DNA from: Abyssibacter sp036156195
GTDB taxonomy: Bacteria; Pseudomonadota; Gammaproteobacteria; Nevskiales; OUC007
Assembly (NCBI GenBank): GCA_036156195.1
Contig: JAYZUZ010000018.1
Coordinates: 124,001-188,000, forward strand
Reading direction: 5' to 3'
Length of the DNA: 64,000 nucleotides
The notes under the pieces are model-generated. The model searched no databases. It worked only from the letters and a program-made list of their open reading frames with translations, and had not been told where the DNA came from. The position numbers and the translations under genes were made by a program. Positions 41,488 to 50,237 of this stretch are shown here, piece after piece; within the stretch, counting starts at the first letter, position 1; each line of letters starts with the position of its first letter.

Positions 41488-44196
41488 TTATTCGATCAGA
41501 CCCAGGTGCCGCGCCACTGCCACGGCCTGTACCCGGTTGGTGATGCCCAGCTTTTCAAAGACGTTGCGGAGATGCCATTTGATGGTGTTGGTCGACACGC
41601 AAAGCCGGTCTGCGGCATCCCGGTTCGACAACCCGCGGGCAACACAGGTGAGTACCCGCCGCTCTTTCTCGGTCAAGGGCTCCAGCGGCATGACCACTTC
41701 GTCGGGCCCCTGGGGAAGGACGCTGGCCTGTGGCAGGTCCAGCGATTCGCCAGCTGCCCGGAGCAATCGCACCAGATAGGGCTTGAGACCATCCTGCTCA
41801 GGGAGCTCGGGCTGCGACAGCAGGTTGTTATATAACTCACGCAGTAGGCGGATCAGCGGCTGTTGCTCGTCCAGCAGACTCCGCAGCATGCCCCCTGCAA
41901 GCCCCAGATCCAGCGCCTCAAGTAGCGCCCGCTGCGCCTCCGGAACCCGCCCCGATGCGTTGAGTGACATGGCGGTGAGCACACGCAGTTTAAGCAGGCG
42001 TCGAATACGCCGAGCCGAGCGCGCCTCCCGACTGGCCGGTGCCAGCCGTCCACGTGCGTGTACGTGGTCACCCTGGGCGATCATCAACCGCCATTCGGTG
42101 ACGTGACAGGCTTCGGCCTCGCCTGCATGGAACATCAGCTTGTCACTGAAGAAGGCGGGCTGCTCGGCACGCCAGCGATCAAGGCGCTCCTGGGCCAGGT
42201 CCAGGTCGCCAACCAGCGTGGCATGGCGAATGGACTCGGCACGGGCATAGCCCACCAGCCTGGGTGTGGAATGGCGAAAGCCGAGGTAGGCCATGCGGTC
42301 GATGATGGATTCCATCTCGGCAAAATCGCCCTGCGCCCTGGCGATCCGCGCCCCGACCAACAAACTGGTTGCCAACGGGTCCACCACCCCGTGTTGTTCG
42401 ATCAGTGCGCCGAAGTCGTCCAACAATTGCGCAGCCTGATCGAGATCATTGTTCTCGTAAGCGTGTTCCGCGAGGTAGGCCGCCAGCACCGAGCCACCGG
42501 ACACCCCACCCACGGCCCCTCGTTCAATCACCTGCATGGCATTGGCCAGCCGATGACCGGCTTCGGGTATGCGCCCCTGGGACGACAGCACCATGCTGTG
42601 GATGGCCTCGCAATACGCCAAGCCCATGTAATGGCCGGACTTTTCGTGCAGCGATCGCGCCAGCTCGAGCCGTTGCTGGACTTCCTCGAAGCGACCCTGC
42701 CCGGCCAGCCAGATCGACTGGGCGTTCAGGCACACCCCCCGTTTGAAGGCATCTTCATCTGTCGTCTGCGCCCAGGTCCGTTCCGCCAGCTCGTTCAACT
42801 CCTCAAACCGGTCCTGTGCAGCCAGCATGAATAAATGCGCGAAATTCAGCTCGGCCTGTTCGGGACTCTCTGGATCCCCGCCCACGACTGCATGCAACTG
42901 CTCGACCAGCGAGTTCGCACGTTCGAAGTAGCGCCGAAACCCGTAGGCGATGATGGCGGCTGCCGTTAGCGACCGGAAGCGCAGCAGCACGTCATCCGGT
43001 ATGCGATCCACAAAACGCTCGATCAATTCCAGCTGCTCACGCACGACAAACTGATTGATGATGCCGTCGAGCAGCGCCGCCGCCGCTTCGCTGCGCCCGG
43101 CCGCCAGCAGGTGCTCCACCGCATCCTCCTGCCGTCCCTGTTCAATGAGCCAGTTGGCCACATCGACATGGCGTTGAGCGATCTCGCGATCTGACAAGTC
43201 CCGCTGCAATCGGGCCAACAGGCACCGGCGGAATAGATTGTGAAACCGCACCCAGTCAGACCGAGGCCCCAGGGGGCTCAGGAACAAGCCGGCGTTCTCG
43301 ATGGCCTGCAGGGCTTCGGCACTATCCGGTCGCCCGGTGAGGTGCTCGACCAGCTCTGCGTTCAGTCGCTCTGGCAAGCAAATTTCCAGCAGGAAGTCCC
43401 GCAACGCCGGGTCGAGGTTCTCCAGCACTTCCGTGGTCAGAAAGTCGATGAGTTCGCGGGTGATGCCGCGATCCGCCACCGCCTCCGCCCGGCGCATGCG
43501 GCCCCGGCTCAGGCACAATCGCACGCATTGCAACGCAACTGGCCAGCCGTTGGTCCAGGCATGGATCTCGGCCACCTGCGCGGGCTGCAACCCAGGCGAA
43601 CCCTGGAAGAATTCGAAGGTTTCGCCCGGCGAGAATGCCAACGCGGCCTCGTCGATGACCTCGGTATCCCCTGTCACCTGCAAGGCAACCAAGCGGCGGC
43701 TGGGGAGCACACGCGTGCCGATGCACAACTGCACGCTGCGAGGGAGTTCCCTGAGCAGCTGCGCGAACAGGCTGTCGATCGCCGGAGACATGGCATGCTC
43801 AAAGTTGTCGAGGACCAACAAGGTCCTACGCCCCGGCGCATTCAGCAGTTCGATCAGCTCGGGCACGGACCGAGGGCCCGTCCGCTCGCGGGCAGGAAAA
43901 TCACCCCCCGCCAGCGTACTGGCCAGCATCTCCAGAAACGGCCCCGGATCGTAGGCTTGTGCATCGACCCGCACCCAGGCCACGCGATCCCCTCGGCTTT
44001 TGCAGGTATCGGCATACTGCTGCAGCAATACGGTCTTGCCGAAACCGGCCGGTGCCTGAACCACGAGAATGCGTGCCCCCGATCGCAGCAGCCGGTCCAG
44101 GGGGCGACGACGCGAAATCAGCCCGGCTGGGCGATGATCTGCCTCGATGACCGCCTGCACGTGCCGGTCGCGTCGGTCACCCGCTGCACCCAACAT
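41488..44196 (-). CDS. MalT/LAL-type LuxR transcriptional activator
   Basis: The product is 902 residues. Domains in order: an N-terminal STAND/NTPase with Walker A APAGFGKTVLL (Lys54) and a hydrophobic Walker B region (TLLVLDNFEHA), a long helical TPR-like sensor region (about residues 350-800), and a C-terminal LuxR helix-turn-helix (LTEKERRVLTCVARGLSNRDAADRL, WHLRNVFEKLGI). Such LAL regulators bind an inducer and ATP, oligomerise and activate transcription. It starts 1 base after the reductase gene ends and precedes the carboxylase genes, so it probably controls this ketone operon and the divergent ligase-thiolase pair. Confidence 0.9.
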   Translation of the reverse strand: MLGAAGDRRDRHVQAVIEADHRPAGLISRRRPLDRLLRSGARILVVQAPAGFGKTVLLQQYADTCKSRGDRVAWVRVDAQAYDPGPFLEMLASTLAGGDFPARERTGPRSVPELIELLNAPGRRTLLVLDNFEHAMSPAIDSLFAQLLRELPRSVQLCIGTRVLPSRRLVALQVTGDTEVIDEAALAFSPGETFEFFQGSPGLQPAQVAEIHAWTNGWPVALQCVRLCLSRGRMRRAEAVADRGITRELIDFLTTEVLENLDPALRDFLLEICLPERLNAELVEHLTGRPDSAEALQAIENAGLFLSPLGPRSDWVRFHNLFRRCLLARLQRDLSDREIAQRHVDVANWLIEQGRQEDAVEHLLAAGRSEAAAALLDGIINQFVVREQLELIERFVDRIPDDVLLRFRSLTAAAIIAYGFRRYFERANSLVEQLHAVVGGDPESPEQAELNFAHLFMLAAQDRFEELNELAERTWAQTTDEDAFKRGVCLNAQSIWLAGQGRFEEVQQRLELARSLHEKSGHYMGLAYCEAIHSMVLSSQGRIPEAGHRLANAMQVIERGAVGGVSGGSVLAAYLAEHAYENNDLDQAAQLLDDFGALIEQHGVVDPLATSLLVGARIARAQGDFAEMESIIDRMAYLGFRHSTPRLVGYARAESIRHATLVGDLDLAQERLDRWRAEQPAFFSDKLMFHAGEAEACHVTEWRLMIAQGDHVHARGRLAPASREARSARRIRRLLKLRVLTAMSLNASGRVPEAQRALLEALDLGLAGGMLRSLLDEQQPLIRLLRELYNNLLSQPELPEQDGLKPYLVRLLRAAGESLDLPQASVLPQGPDEVVMPLEPLTEKERRVLTCVARGLSNRDAADRLCVSTNTIKWHLRNVFEKLGITNRVQAVAVARHLGLIE

Positions 44197-44197
44197 G

Positions 44198-45220
44198 TCA
44201 GCGACGCTCTTCGCCGATCTTCACCATCAACTTGCCGTGATTGCCGCCGGTATAGAGCAGCTTCAGCGCGTCCACTGCCTGCTCCAGCCCGTCGACCACG
44301 TGCACCCGGAAGCGCAGCTTGCCTTCCAGCATCCAGCCGGCCAGCTCCTGCACAACACCCGGCAGTTCGTCCACGTAGTCGAGAATGACGAACCCCTTGA
44401 TGGTGAGCCGGCGCATGATCACATTGCGGAACATATACGGTCCGGGCACAGGCTCTCCCGATTGGTTGTAGGTCGAAATCAGACCGCAGATCACCACGCG
44501 GCCGAAGTTCTTCATCGCCGCCAGTCCCGCGTCGAGAATGTCACCCCCGACGTTCTCGAACAGCAGGTCGATCCCCTCCGGCGCCAGCGCTTTGAGCCGC
44601 TGACCCACGTCTTCCCGACGGTAATCAATGGCGGCGTCGTAGCCGAACTGCTCGGTCAGGCGTGCGCATTTATCCGCGCCACCGGCGATACCGATGGTGT
44701 GGCAGCCCTTGAGCCGGGCGATCTGACCGACCAGCATGCCCACCGCTCCGGCTGCGGCCGAAACGACCACCGTGTCACCGGACTTGGCCTGGCCAACCTC
44801 CAGAAGCCCCACGTGGGCGGTGGGGCCTGCGATGGCCAGCGTGCCGAATGCCTCGCTCAGATCCACGCCGGGTAACTCTGGAAAAACCGAAAAGCTGGTG
44901 CCGTCGGTGACGAAATAGTCAGACCAGCTGTGCATGCCGGCGACAATCTCGCCTGCCTGGAACGCAGGATTCCTGGATTCGATCACCTCGCCACAAACGA
45001 AGCCGCGCATGGGCTCGCCGGGATTGACCGGGTCCATGTACTGATCCCAGGTGCTGATCCAGACGCGGTTGGTGGCATCGAGCGATAGATAAATCGTCCG
45101 AACCAGCAGCTCGCCCGCCTCCAGATCCGGGATGGGTTCCTCCCGGAACTCAAAAGTGTCGGGCTGAATTTCGGTATTCGCATGCTTGGCCAGATACCAG
45201 CGTCGGGCAGTGTGCGCCAT
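44198..45220 (-). CDS. NADPH-dependent enone reductase (MDR, PTGR/CurA-like)
   Basis: The product is 340 residues of the zinc-independent medium-chain reductase group of leukotriene B4 dehydrogenase/prostaglandin reductase/CurA. The Rossmann site VVSAAAGAVGMLVGQIARLKGC lies near residue 150, followed by AGGADKC and an NVGGDILDAGL segment. These enzymes reduce the C=C bond of alpha,beta-unsaturated ketones with NADPH. The ATG at 45220 lies 9 bases from GAGGAG; the longer frame to 45451 runs into the divergent promoter. As the first gene of the carboxylase operon it could prepare a saturated ketone for carboxylation. Confidence 0.87.
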   Translation of the reverse strand: MAHTARRWYLAKHANTEIQPDTFEFREEPIPDLEAGELLVRTIYLSLDATNRVWISTWDQYMDPVNPGEPMRGFVCGEVIESRNPAFQAGEIVAGMHSWSDYFVTDGTSFSVFPELPGVDLSEAFGTLAIAGPTAHVGLLEVGQAKSGDTVVVSAAAGAVGMLVGQIARLKGCHTIGIAGGADKCARLTEQFGYDAAIDYRREDVGQRLKALAPEGIDLLFENVGGDILDAGLAAMKNFGRVVICGLISTYNQSGEPVPGPYMFRNVIMRRLTIKGFVILDYVDELPGVVQELAGWMLEGKLRFRVHVVDGLEQAVDALKLLYTGGNHGKLMVKIGEERR

Positions 45221-45241
45221 CCCATTGTCTCCTCGTTGTTT

Positions 45242-45274
45242 GGCCCGGGCCTGTTGTTCTGTCGACCCTGGGTC
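45242..45274. promoter_or_regulatory. Divergent promoter region with two dyads
   Basis: The 179-base region between the reductase operon (start 45220) and the ligase (start 45400) holds GGCCCGGGCC (45242-45251) and GACCC-T-GGGTC (45264-45274). These are candidate operators for the LAL regulator. No canonical -35/-10 pair stands out by eye. Confidence 0.3.
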
Positions 45275-45399
45275 CGTCTCAGACTGCGTATCAGCCAGTC
45301 CAGCCGCCCCACCCGTTGGTATGGGTTGCGGTTCGCTATCCACGAATACTGTGCAGCGCACGGGACGACTGACAAGCCCTGCGACCAGCCAGGAGACAG

Positions 45400-46959
45400 A
45401 TGACCATGCGGATTTACGACGGATTTCTACGTGCGGCTGAACGCTTTCCAACGCGAACGGCCTTCCTGTCGCAGACCCAGCAGTACAGCTTTGAGGAGGC
45501 CCGACGCCGTGTCACCGAGATCGCATCGGCCATCGATGCCCGGTTCTCCGAGAACGCCCATATCGCTGTCTACAGCCCGAACAATGTGGAGGCGTTTCTT
45601 TGCGTACTGGCAGTCTTCGCTGCCGGTCGGACCTGGGTGCCGCTCAATGCACGCAACGCCGTCGAAGAGAATGCCTACATCCTCGACAACACCGACTGCG
45701 AGGGGCTTTTTGTTCATTCAGCGCTATGCGATGACGTACCGACCTTTCAAACACACGTGCCGTCGCTCGCGGAGGTCATCGGCATCGATCAGGGCCAGGC
45801 CGGCATCTGCCCGCTGGACGAATTCATACGGGCCGGCGACGGAACGGTGCCTGAGATTCCCGACGACCCCGACCGCCAGGTCTCGATACTCTCGACCGGC
45901 GGGACCACTGGCCGTCCCAAGGGTGTGGTGTGGACGCACCGGGTGTGGGAGACGATGATCGCGACGTTCTGGATTCATCAGGATCCGAGCACCCCTCCAG
46001 TTCATCTGGTCAGTGCGCCCATGACCCATGCCGCCGGGGTGCTGGCCATGACGCTTATTCCAGCGGGCGCGACCACCGTTGTTCTGGACCACTTTGACCC
46101 GGTGGAGGTCATGCAGGCGATCGAGGCACATCAGGTCACCCATCTGTTCCTGCCTCCGACCGCGATTTACATGATGCTGTCGCATCCCCGGGTACGGGAA
46201 TTCGACTACAGCTCGCTGCGCTGCTTTCTCTATGCGGCAGCACCGATGGCCGCGGACAAGCTGGCCGAGGCGCTGGAGGTATTCGGGCCGGTCATGGTGC
46301 AAAGCTACGGCCAGGCCGAAGCACCGATGTTCTGCACCATGCTGAGCGCCCAGGAACATGTCGAGGCGGCCACCGATCCGGCCCTGCGCAAACGCTTGTG
46401 GAGTTGCGGCCGGACCACCATGCTGACCCGGCTGGGCATCATGGATGACCAGGGACAGCTACTCCCGCCCGGCCAGCCCGGCGAAATCGTCGTCAACGGC
46501 AGCATGATCATGGCCGGCTATTACAAGAATCCCGAGGCCACTGCGGAAGCCAGCGCCCATGGCTGGCATCACACCGGCGACATCGGCTATGCCGACGAGG
46601 ACGGCTATGTGTTTCATGTGGACCGCAAGAAAGACATGATCATCACCGGCGGCTTCAACGTGTACTCGGCGGAGGTGGAAAAGGTGATTCTCAGCCACCC
46701 GGCCGTACAGGACTGCGCGGTCATCGGCGTACCGGACGACAAATGGGGCGAGGCCGTCAAAGCGGTGATCGAACCCAAATCCGGCCAGTCGGTGGACCCG
46801 GACGAGATCATCGCCCTGTGCAAGGACCGGCTCGGCAGCGTCAAGACCCCCAAGAGCGTGGATGTCTGGCCCGAACTGCCACGCAGCAACGTCGGCAAGC
46901 TGCTCAAGCGGGCAGTCCGCGACCAGTTCTGGACCGGCCGCGAGCGCGCCGTCGGCTAG
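45400..46959 (+). CDS. Acyl-CoA ligase (AMP-forming)
   Basis: The product is 519 residues of the ANL superfamily: P-loop STGGTTGRPKGVVWTH (about residue 170), YGQAEAP (A5 motif), TGDIGYADEDGYVFHVDRKKDMIITGGFNVYS (A7-A8) and the C-terminal catalytic Lys in SNVGKLLKR. It forms an acyl-CoA from a free acid. Next to the carboxylase its likely substrate is the beta-keto acid, the same job as benzoylacetate-CoA ligase in acetophenone breakdown. An AGGAG site precedes ATG 45400; ATG 45406 is equally possible. Confidence 0.88.
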   Translation: MTMRIYDGFLRAAERFPTRTAFLSQTQQYSFEEARRRVTEIASAIDARFSENAHIAVYSPNNVEAFLCVLAVFAAGRTWVPLNARNAVEENAYILDNTDCEGLFVHSALCDDVPTFQTHVPSLAEVIGIDQGQAGICPLDEFIRAGDGTVPEIPDDPDRQVSILSTGGTTGRPKGVVWTHRVWETMIATFWIHQDPSTPPVHLVSAPMTHAAGVLAMTLIPAGATTVVLDHFDPVEVMQAIEAHQVTHLFLPPTAIYMMLSHPRVREFDYSSLRCFLYAAAPMAADKLAEALEVFGPVMVQSYGQAEAPMFCTMLSAQEHVEAATDPALRKRLWSCGRTTMLTRLGIMDDQGQLLPPGQPGEIVVNGSMIMAGYYKNPEATAEASAHGWHHTGDIGYADEDGYVFHVDRKKDMIITGGFNVYSAEVEKVILSHPAVQDCAVIGVPDDKWGEAVKAVIEPKSGQSVDPDEIIALCKDRLGSVKTPKSVDVWPELPRSNVGKLLKRAVRDQFWTGRERAVG

Positions 46960-47009
46960 TCAGCGGATCCGAACCGGTCGGAAACCGGCCATGACCACCA
47001 GGAAATACC

Positions 47010-48197
47010 ATGCCTCAGAACGTCGTTATTGCCGGTGTCGGCATGATCAAATTCGCCAAGCCCGGCCAGTCAGAGCCCTACGTGGAAATGGCCGCCCAGG
47101 CGACCCGGCTGGCGCTTGAGGATGCCGGCCTGCGCTACCAGGACCTGCACCAGGCCTACGCCGGTTACGTCTACGGCGATTCGACCTGCGGCCAGCGCGC
47201 CTTGTACGAGGTCGGCATGACCGGCCTGCCGATATTCAACGTCAACAACAACTGTTCCACGGGCTCATCGGCCTTGTTCATGGCGCGCCAGGCCATCGAA
47301 GGCGGCGCGGCCGACTGCGTGCTGGCGCTGGGCTTTGAACAAATGCAGCCGGGCGCCATCGGCACCCAGTTCAATGATCGCCCCAGCCCCTTCGCCCGCT
47401 TTGACGACACGGCTGCCGAACTGGTCGGCCAGGATGAGATACCGCTGGCCATTCGCTACTTCGGCGGCGCCGGCAAGGCCCACATGGACGAATACGGCAC
47501 GCAGCTCAGCACATTCGCCAAGATCCGTGCGAAGGCCAGCCGGCACGCGGCGAATAATCCACTGGCCTTGTTCCGCAGGATAGTCACCGAGGAAGAAGTG
47601 ATGGGCTCACCCACGCTCTGGCCCGGCATCATGACCCGGCTCATGGCCTGTCCGCCGACCTGTGGTGCAGCGGCAGCGGTACTGTGCAGCGCCGCCTACG
47701 CCCGGCGTCATGGACTCGACGACCGTGTGCAGCTGCGCGCCCAGGCCATGACCACCGATCAGACGACAACCTTCGAGGCCCGGGACATGCGCGAAGTCGT
47801 GGGCTACAGCATGGCTGCCAGTGCAGCGGCCCACGTCTATGAGGCTGCCGGCGTCTCACCGGACGACGTCGATGTCGTGGAACTGCATGACTGCTTCGCC
47901 CAGAACGAATTGCTCAGCTACGAATCACTGGGCCTGTGTCCGCGCGGCGAGGCTGAGCGTTTCGTCCTCAATGGCGACAACACCTACGGAGGCCAGGTGG
48001 TCACCAACCCGTCCGGAGGTCTGCTGTCCAAAGGACACCCCTTGGGTGCAACAGGCTTGGCGCAGTGCACGGAACTGGTTCGCCAGCTACGCGGCCAGGC
48101 CGGTGATCGCCAGGTTGATGGCGCCCGCATCGGCCTGCAGCACAACCTGGGCCTGGGTGGCGCCTGTGTGGTGAGCCTCTACGAGCGCCATCATTAA
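47010..48197 (+). CDS. SCP2-type thiolase / lipid-transfer protein
   Basis: The product is 395 residues of the sterol-carrier-protein-X thiolase group. The nucleophilic Cys is in NNNCSTGSSALF (about residue 89), with VELHDCFAQNELL and the GHPLGATGLAQ loop carrying the catalytic His residues. It would cleave the beta-ketoacyl-CoA from the upstream ligase to acetyl-CoA (or propionyl-CoA) and a shortened acyl-CoA. It starts 50 bases after the ligase, clearly the same transcript. Confidence 0.88.
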   Translation: MPQNVVIAGVGMIKFAKPGQSEPYVEMAAQATRLALEDAGLRYQDLHQAYAGYVYGDSTCGQRALYEVGMTGLPIFNVNNNCSTGSSALFMARQAIEGGAADCVLALGFEQMQPGAIGTQFNDRPSPFARFDDTAAELVGQDEIPLAIRYFGGAGKAHMDEYGTQLSTFAKIRAKASRHAANNPLALFRRIVTEEEVMGSPTLWPGIMTRLMACPPTCGAAAAVLCSAAYARRHGLDDRVQLRAQAMTTDQTTTFEARDMREVVGYSMAASAAAHVYEAAGVSPDDVDVVELHDCFAQNELLSYESLGLCPRGEAERFVLNGDNTYGGQVVTNPSGGLLSKGHPLGATGLAQCTELVRQLRGQAGDRQVDGARIGLQHNLGLGGACVVSLYERHH

Positions 48198-48206
48198 CCG
48201 CGAGCG

Positions 48207-48225
48207 CAGCCCGCAGCACGGGCTG
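48207..48225. terminator. Hairpin between convergent genes
   Basis: A 7-bp stem CAGCCCG / CGGGCTG with a 5-base loop lies 9 bases after the thiolase stop, in the 48-base gap to the convergent GXWXG lipoprotein gene. There is no T-tract, so termination may be factor-assisted. Confidence 0.35.
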
Positions 48226-48245
48226 TGCTGCTAAGCCGCCTCACC

Positions 48246-48779
48246 TTATTCGCGTGGCGTCTCACGCTGCAGGTAAAAGAACATGTAGCCGGGCTTGCCC
48301 TTGACCTCGCCTGCGCCGATGACGGTGTTGTCATCCACCTTGCGGAAGTAGTCCATGATCGGCTGTTTGTCGTAAATCAGGCTGGCCGTGACCGCCCCGC
48401 GAAATTCGATCATCCGCATGCGCGCTGCGCCCAGTTTGTCGAAGGCGTAAATGCTGCCGTCTGGCGCGTATGCCAGCAGGGGCTCGACATGGTCGCGTGA
48501 GTCGAAGCGCTTGCCATACCAGTTGATCGGGTCAGGCTCGGCACCGCCGTCGAATTTTCCACCCGACCACTGGCCCAGCATGAAATCCAGATCAACAGGC
48601 TCCAATTCGTCGTACAGCGACATCAGCCGGTCTTCAGCGACAGCCTCGCCGCTCCTGATCAGGGTCTTAAACGTCATGGGCGCCTCGCTGCTTGGGGTGG
48701 TCTCCGGGGAGTGATTGCTGTTGCAGCCAACCAGCGCCAGGCTGGCGCTGAGCAGCGTGCACAAAATGGTGGTCCGCAT
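48246..48779 (-). CDS. Lipoprotein with GXWXG/DUF4334 domain
   Basis: The product is 177 residues from the ATG at 48779 (GGAGG 9 bases upstream; the ATG at 48788 touches the ribosome site). It has a lipoprotein signal (LLSASLALVGC, modified Cys about residue 19), then the GXWXG signature in LDFMLGQWSGGKFDGG and the C-terminal DUF4334 part (IYDKQPIMDYFRKVDDNTVIGAGEVK). The family is of unknown function, often cytoplasmic, so an exported version is a little unusual. It follows the VCBS lipoprotein by 26 bases. Confidence 0.82.
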   Translation of the reverse strand: MRTTILCTLLSASLALVGCNSNHSPETTPSSEAPMTFKTLIRSGEAVAEDRLMSLYDELEPVDLDFMLGQWSGGKFDGGAEPDPINWYGKRFDSRDHVEPLLAYAPDGSIYAFDKLGAARMRMIEFRGAVTASLIYDKQPIMDYFRKVDDNTVIGAGEVKGKPGYMFFYLQRETPRE

Positions 48780-48805
48780 GGGTTGCATCCTCCGATGGTG
48801 CAGGT

Positions 48806-50008
48806 TCAGGAATCGTCATCGCTGGGGCCGCTGAGCAACACCGCGATTTGTGGCTGGTACCAAGTGCCAACCACCAGATCGGGAAAGCCGTCGAGATTGA
48901 GATCGGGTGCCACCATGGCCTCGGAGGTCTCGACGGTGTCGTACTCGACGAAGCTGGTGAAGTCCTGGCTGCACACGTCGTAGAACAGCCCGGCGTAGCC
49001 GTTGAAGTAAGACACCGCCAGATCCAGGCGCCCGTCACGATCAAAGTCGCTGAACAGCACCGCGTTGCTGCCGGAATCGGTCTCGAACTCGACGGGCTCG
49101 GCCAGGCGGCCATCCGCTTGCCCGTAGGCCACGGCAAGACTGCCGCCCGCAATGGGAATCAGCAGATCCTGGCGGCCGTCACAGTTCATGTCGGCCGTGC
49201 GCATGGCCTCGGTCGCACCCGATAGCTCAAACGGCCCGGCACCCGAGGTAAAGCTGCCGTCACCGGCACCGTAGAAAATCTCCACCCGTGAACGCACCGG
49301 TCCTCTAGGCCAGTCGGTGATCGCAACATCCACCGCCCCGTCGCCATCGAAGTCCGCGACATCCATGCCAATGGCAATCGCACCCAGCACCTCGCCCGTG
49401 ACCAAGGGCGCGCCCGGGCTAAACCGCCCCTGGCCATCGTTGATCAGGATGGTCACGTCGCCCCAGTAACTGAGCAGATCCAGATCGCCGTCGCCGTCGA
49501 CATCGGCTGCGGCGAGATCCGTGGGGCCTAGGCCCGCTGCATGGGACTCGACCTGCGCGATCGTGCCGTCGCCCTGCCCGTGATACACCTGCACGTCATC
49601 CGAGCGGGCGTTGGTCACCGCCACATCCAGCACGCCGTCGCCGCTCAGGTCCTCGACGATCACCGCAACAGGCTGCAGGCCCGCCACATAACGCTCGGCG
49701 GCCAACAAGCTGCCATCGCCACCATTGAGCAAGATGGCCACCGCATTGCCGATGGAGTCGGTGACCACGACATCGGGATAGCCATCGGCATTCATATCCC
49801 CTGCGGCGACCCCGCCGTGGGCCGGTCCATTGCCGCCCACCGAGGCGAGGTAACGGTCCGCCGATGTCAGCACGATGGCGGGCCCCGACGCAGCACCGGG
49901 ACCGGGCGCACCGGAGTCGCCACTACAGGCAGACAAACTGACCCCGGCCGCCAGGGCGCCGGCCCCTGCGGTTATCCGCAGCAGCGTTGAAGGGATGGAT
50001 GTGTACAT
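48806..50008 (-). CDS. Lipoprotein with FG-GAP/VCBS repeats
   Basis: The product is 400 residues with a lipoprotein signal (AAGVSLSACSG, modified Cys near residue 28). This is followed by six or seven beta-propeller repeats of the FG-GAP/VCBS type, each with a calcium-loop motif such as DMNADGYPDVVV, DVDGDGDLDLL, DFDGDGAVDVAI and DFDRDGRLDLAV. A surface beta-propeller for adhesion or ligand binding is likely. The ATG at 50008 follows GGAGGA. It is the first gene of a two-gene operon whose promoter carries a TetR-type operator. Confidence 0.87.
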   Translation of the reverse strand: MYTSIPSTLLRITAGAGALAAGVSLSACSGDSGAPGPGAASGPAIVLTSADRYLASVGGNGPAHGGVAAGDMNADGYPDVVVTDSIGNAVAILLNGGDGSLLAAERYVAGLQPVAVIVEDLSGDGVLDVAVTNARSDDVQVYHGQGDGTIAQVESHAAGLGPTDLAAADVDGDGDLDLLSYWGDVTILINDGQGRFSPGAPLVTGEVLGAIAIGMDVADFDGDGAVDVAITDWPRGPVRSRVEIFYGAGDGSFTSGAGPFELSGATEAMRTADMNCDGRQDLLIPIAGGSLAVAYGQADGRLAEPVEFETDSGSNAVLFSDFDRDGRLDLAVSYFNGYAGLFYDVCSQDFTSFVEYDTVETSEAMVAPDLNLDGFPDLVVGTWYQPQIAVLLSGPSDDDS

Positions 50009-50074
50009 GGACTCCTCCAGTTAAAGCCCGTTCGGGACGGACGACGGCGATTCATGTGATCGCTCTTGGAGCAC

Positions 50075-50094
50075 AAAGTACGCGCACGTACTTT
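50075..50094. promoter_or_regulatory. TetR-type operator O1
   Basis: AAAGTAC-N6-GTACTTT, a perfect dyad, lies 67 bases upstream of the VCBS lipoprotein gene. A near-identical copy lies 101 bases away (centre to centre) next to the divergent TetR gene, so the regulator probably binds both. Confidence 0.75.
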
Positions 50095-50175
50095 TTAAAT
50101 CAAGCCGGATGAACGCGGCGTGGCTGGAGGTGTTGGACGGTGTGCCCATAGCTGCTGGGAGTGGGCCGCGCGAAT

Positions 50176-50195
50176 AAGGTACGATGCAGTACTTT
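50176..50195. promoter_or_regulatory. TetR-type operator O2 next to the tetR -10
   Basis: AAGGTAC-N6-GTACTTT, one mismatch from O1, is followed at once by a -10-like TATAGT (50197-50202) about 36 bases before the TetR start codon. A bound repressor would cover the -35/-10 spacer, giving autorepression. Confidence 0.75.
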
Positions 50196-50237
50196 GTATA
50201 GTCAGCCCTTTCCTCAGTACCCTGGAGCGCTCCGCAC

